A stretch of 64,000 nt of DNA from Cantharellus purpuraceus (Eukaryota; Basidiomycota; Agaricomycetes; Cantharellales; Hydnaceae): contig JALBUN010000045.1 of the NCBI GenBank assembly GCA_025174535.1, positions 620,001 to 684,000 of the forward strand, written 5' to 3'. How positions within the stretch are numbered: position 1 is the stretch's first letter; every line of letters starts with the position of its first letter. The notes below the pieces were generated by a model. It was given only the letters and a program-made list of their open reading frames with translations, was not told the DNA's origin and ran no database searches. Below are positions 61,801 through 64,000 of the stretch, piece after piece. Made by a program: the position numbers and the translations under genes.

Positions 61801-64000
61801 CCTGGAAGCTCTAAACATCAGATGCGCCAGGAATTGATTGCAAACTGATACGCACACCGGGGAACTCCAGTACCCAGTCAGCAATGATGTCCAGAAGGCT
61901 ATTTCGAATGGTAACTTCTTGCCGAATGCGCAGCGTTTCACGTTTCTGTAAGACAATGTCGAGCAGGGCGCAAAAGCGGGCTTTTGTACGCAATTCAAAA
62001 GCCTTTTGTTGACTTTGGTGTAGGAAGCGAGCAATTGAATAAAGGTTCTCCCCTATATCGATCTGAATTTGGATTGCATCGACATCACTGATTCGTTCCA
62101 TGATAAGCTTGAGCACCGAAATAACTTGATCTGCAAACAGCATTTTATATTGAGGTTTGAATCTATCGTCAGCTGAGCCAAGTATCTCCCGGACACGTCT
62201 GTTCGAAAGCAACGTCGTTAGGCAACGATCAAAAGAAAGTCATCAAACACTCACATTTCAAAGAGCTCAAAAACCATATGGAACTTTTGAGATATTAGTT
62301 CGATGCCCAGAGCATCTCTCGCGATAATTTGCGCCGGGACCCAGGGGTGTACCAGTAGATTGGTAAGTTCGACGATAAACTTCCTGATTGTCTCCGAGGG
62401 CTTCTCGTCTGAAATTCCAGGGTGGAAGGGTATTTTGTATTCCGGGGAAGCGTTTAACGCAGGGTCGTCACTCATGCAGGCGTTGCCAGAGCAAGCAAGC
62501 ATCAGGCTAAGATTCTCCCACGCCATCTGCCTCTCCTAAGCAATAACATAAGTCATATATTAAACGGGCCTCGCTTGACTTACCTCTGGAGATAACCTAG
62601 CAAACGGCGATCCAATGGTACCTCCGCCAACCAGAGTATCTGTTACCGATCGTGTAGAAGCCCCGGTTACAAGAGGAGTGAGTATCGTCCATCGATAGTA
62701 TGCCTCCCTCCACGCGGCGAGGTGCGTAATACAAGGGAATGTGGCTGGGCAAATGGTAAGACGCATTCTCTTTTGAAATTCTACTCGTCCAAGGACAACA
62801 AGTTTGGGATCTCCGATTAATTCGAGCAACGGGACACGAACGCTCGTCTGTTCATTTGTGTATCGATCAGTCGGCGGGGCATCCGGGTCTTGTTCCACCA
62901 GGGCCATTAAACGAAGGCCCCGAGCCGCAAGAGAACAAACTTCTAAGCTCGGCGACGACAGGGCGACAGATAATGCTGAATCGGCAGCTGCTAGCGCGGT
63001 GACGCGCATTTTGTTGAGCTTCCAAGTTTTGTGTCGTTCCTGTTGATACCAATCCCGTGTTAGCGAGCGGAAAAATGCGGAATTATGGCAAATGAACAGA
63101 CCGTACTACGGTCAGCAAACTGAGAGAGCACTCCAAGGAGTACATTGATGAACAGTTTGTTTTCTTCCAAGTCATCTGGAACGCTGAGTATTTCATCCGA
63201 TGCAACATGTAATGCTATACCGCTTGTTTACATACAGGATCAGCCGCGGCTATAGTTGGCATATAATAGAAGAAAGCATACCTAGCATGGTACAAAAACT
63301 TATGAATGTTTTCGGACTGTTCGTCCATCGGATTTTGAACTCTTGACAAGATGGCTCCAAATGTCCGGACCGACGAGTTTTGAACACCTTCATCCTTGGG
63401 TGGGAGCAACAACTTAAGACTTCCCTCAATAATAGGAATGTATTCTTCTTCTTTCATGTTGCTAAGGGAAAAACCAAGATCGATGCGCCACAAAGACTGG
63501 AGACTGATCAATAGATCTCGACGATCATCCTTGGGCTGGCTTGGTTTATCTCTTGCAATAATCGGGCGGTGTACGTGGGTCGGAACTTCGAAGAGAATCT
63601 AGAAACCCATTTAGTACTTGGCCGTGGAAGGGACAAATTACATACGTGGATGAGAGCTCGGAGTCTTGGTGCCACGAGATTATACATGGTTTTATCCAGC
63701 GTAAATTGCCACGGAAATTTTGGTGCCTGCAGTTACTAACTCAGTATTAAAACAGTTAAAAGGAAAAAAAAAATACATACCTCGGTAACAAGCATAGTCA
63801 AGGCCCGCACAACACACATCTTGACGGCTAGGGAGCGTTCTGACTCGAGTAGGATCGGCAAAACATTGACAATTGCCACCATCGGATGATAGCGAAGTAT
63901 GGCTAAGAGGGCATCTCCATAGAGATTCACGTCAATCGGTTCGACCGACTCGTAGAATGGTCGAGCCGGCGGAGGCGGATTCATTAGCCGGTTCTGGTGG
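55857..64000 (-). CDS. neurofibromin/Ira-type Ras GTPase-activating protein, 5' part outside window
   Basis: A very large multi-exon minus-strand gene; the stop is at 55857-55859 and the N-terminus lies beyond base 64000. From 64000 down to about 61100 come HEAT-like helical blocks. The RasGAP domain follows: the arginine finger ELFRSNDMC (Arg codon at 60810-60812), YEVDPSKLRPGE, ENLQMITKAFLNVI, the FLRF motif (about 60355-60370) and then PAIVAPE and ILFGKEAH. The bipartite Sec14-like plus PH-like region characteristic of neurofibromin lies at about 59480-58550 (FDVIIDCTAF, VAYILNSNPAAQ). The long alpha-helical C-terminal part fills 58580-55857. Around 18 exons are visible; I did not fix every boundary. 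The protein should switch Ras off by stimulating GTP hydrolysis, limiting cAMP signalling as yeast Ira1/2 do. No frameshift was noticed, and the finger and FLR motifs are intact, so the protein is probably active. It is convergent with the coiled-coil gene (212 bp apart). Confidence 0.9.

Overview
The window is eukaryotic and almost certainly a filamentous basidiomycete of the Agaricomycetes. Genes are split by many 45-70 nt introns with GT(G/A)(A/C)GT-type donors and short CAG/TAG acceptors. Several families point the same way: a DUF6535 membrane protein fragment, a fungal BTB protein of the agaricomycete type, a retinal-binding fungal opsin, a 14-3-3 gene with a pyrimidine-rich leader, and a neurofibromin-type RasGAP. 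For most genes the exons were joined by hand and the sum of exon lengths was checked for divisibility by three.

Layout, left half. 1-5643 has no recognisable gene. A seven-exon CCHC zinc-knuckle gene of the Gis2/CNBP type lies at 5644-6571, a SAM methyltransferase at 8836-9921, an aromatic aminotransferase at 12885-15214 and an APH-type phosphotransferase at 16430-17939. A fold-back and tandem repeat cluster (18.2-19.15 kb) and an AT-rich stretch with decayed ORFs follow. Then come a 16-exon secreted serine carboxypeptidase (21015-23406, +), a convergent microbial rhodopsin (23733-24887, -) and intronless SUA5 (25946-27229, +).

Layout, right half. An unrecognised minus-strand gene (28310-29278) and a tRNA-Arg with a tiny intron (31263-31342, -) are followed by a small secreted helical protein (31907-32648) and a stomatin/SPFH protein (33000-34486, -). 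A broken GH3 glycosidase gene (36368-39799, -) carries a piece of an unrelated DUF6535 gene. Next are 14-3-3 (43860-44867), a BTB protein (50251-51448, -), a divergent coiled-coil protein (52226-55644) and the 3' part of a large Ras-GAP gene that runs off the right edge (55857 to beyond 64000, -).

The genes look like independent housekeeping and accessory loci, not a cluster. 14-3-3 and the RasGAP are both signalling genes, but nothing here shows that they act together. I found no convincing new multi-gene system. The observations best worth a second look are the GH3 pseudogene that captured a DUF6535 gene fragment, three or four GC-AG introns (one splitting the catalytic serine codon of the carboxypeptidase, one a 63-nt in-frame intron in 14-3-3), and a rhodopsin that keeps the retinal lysine and proton acceptor but has valine at the proton-donor site.
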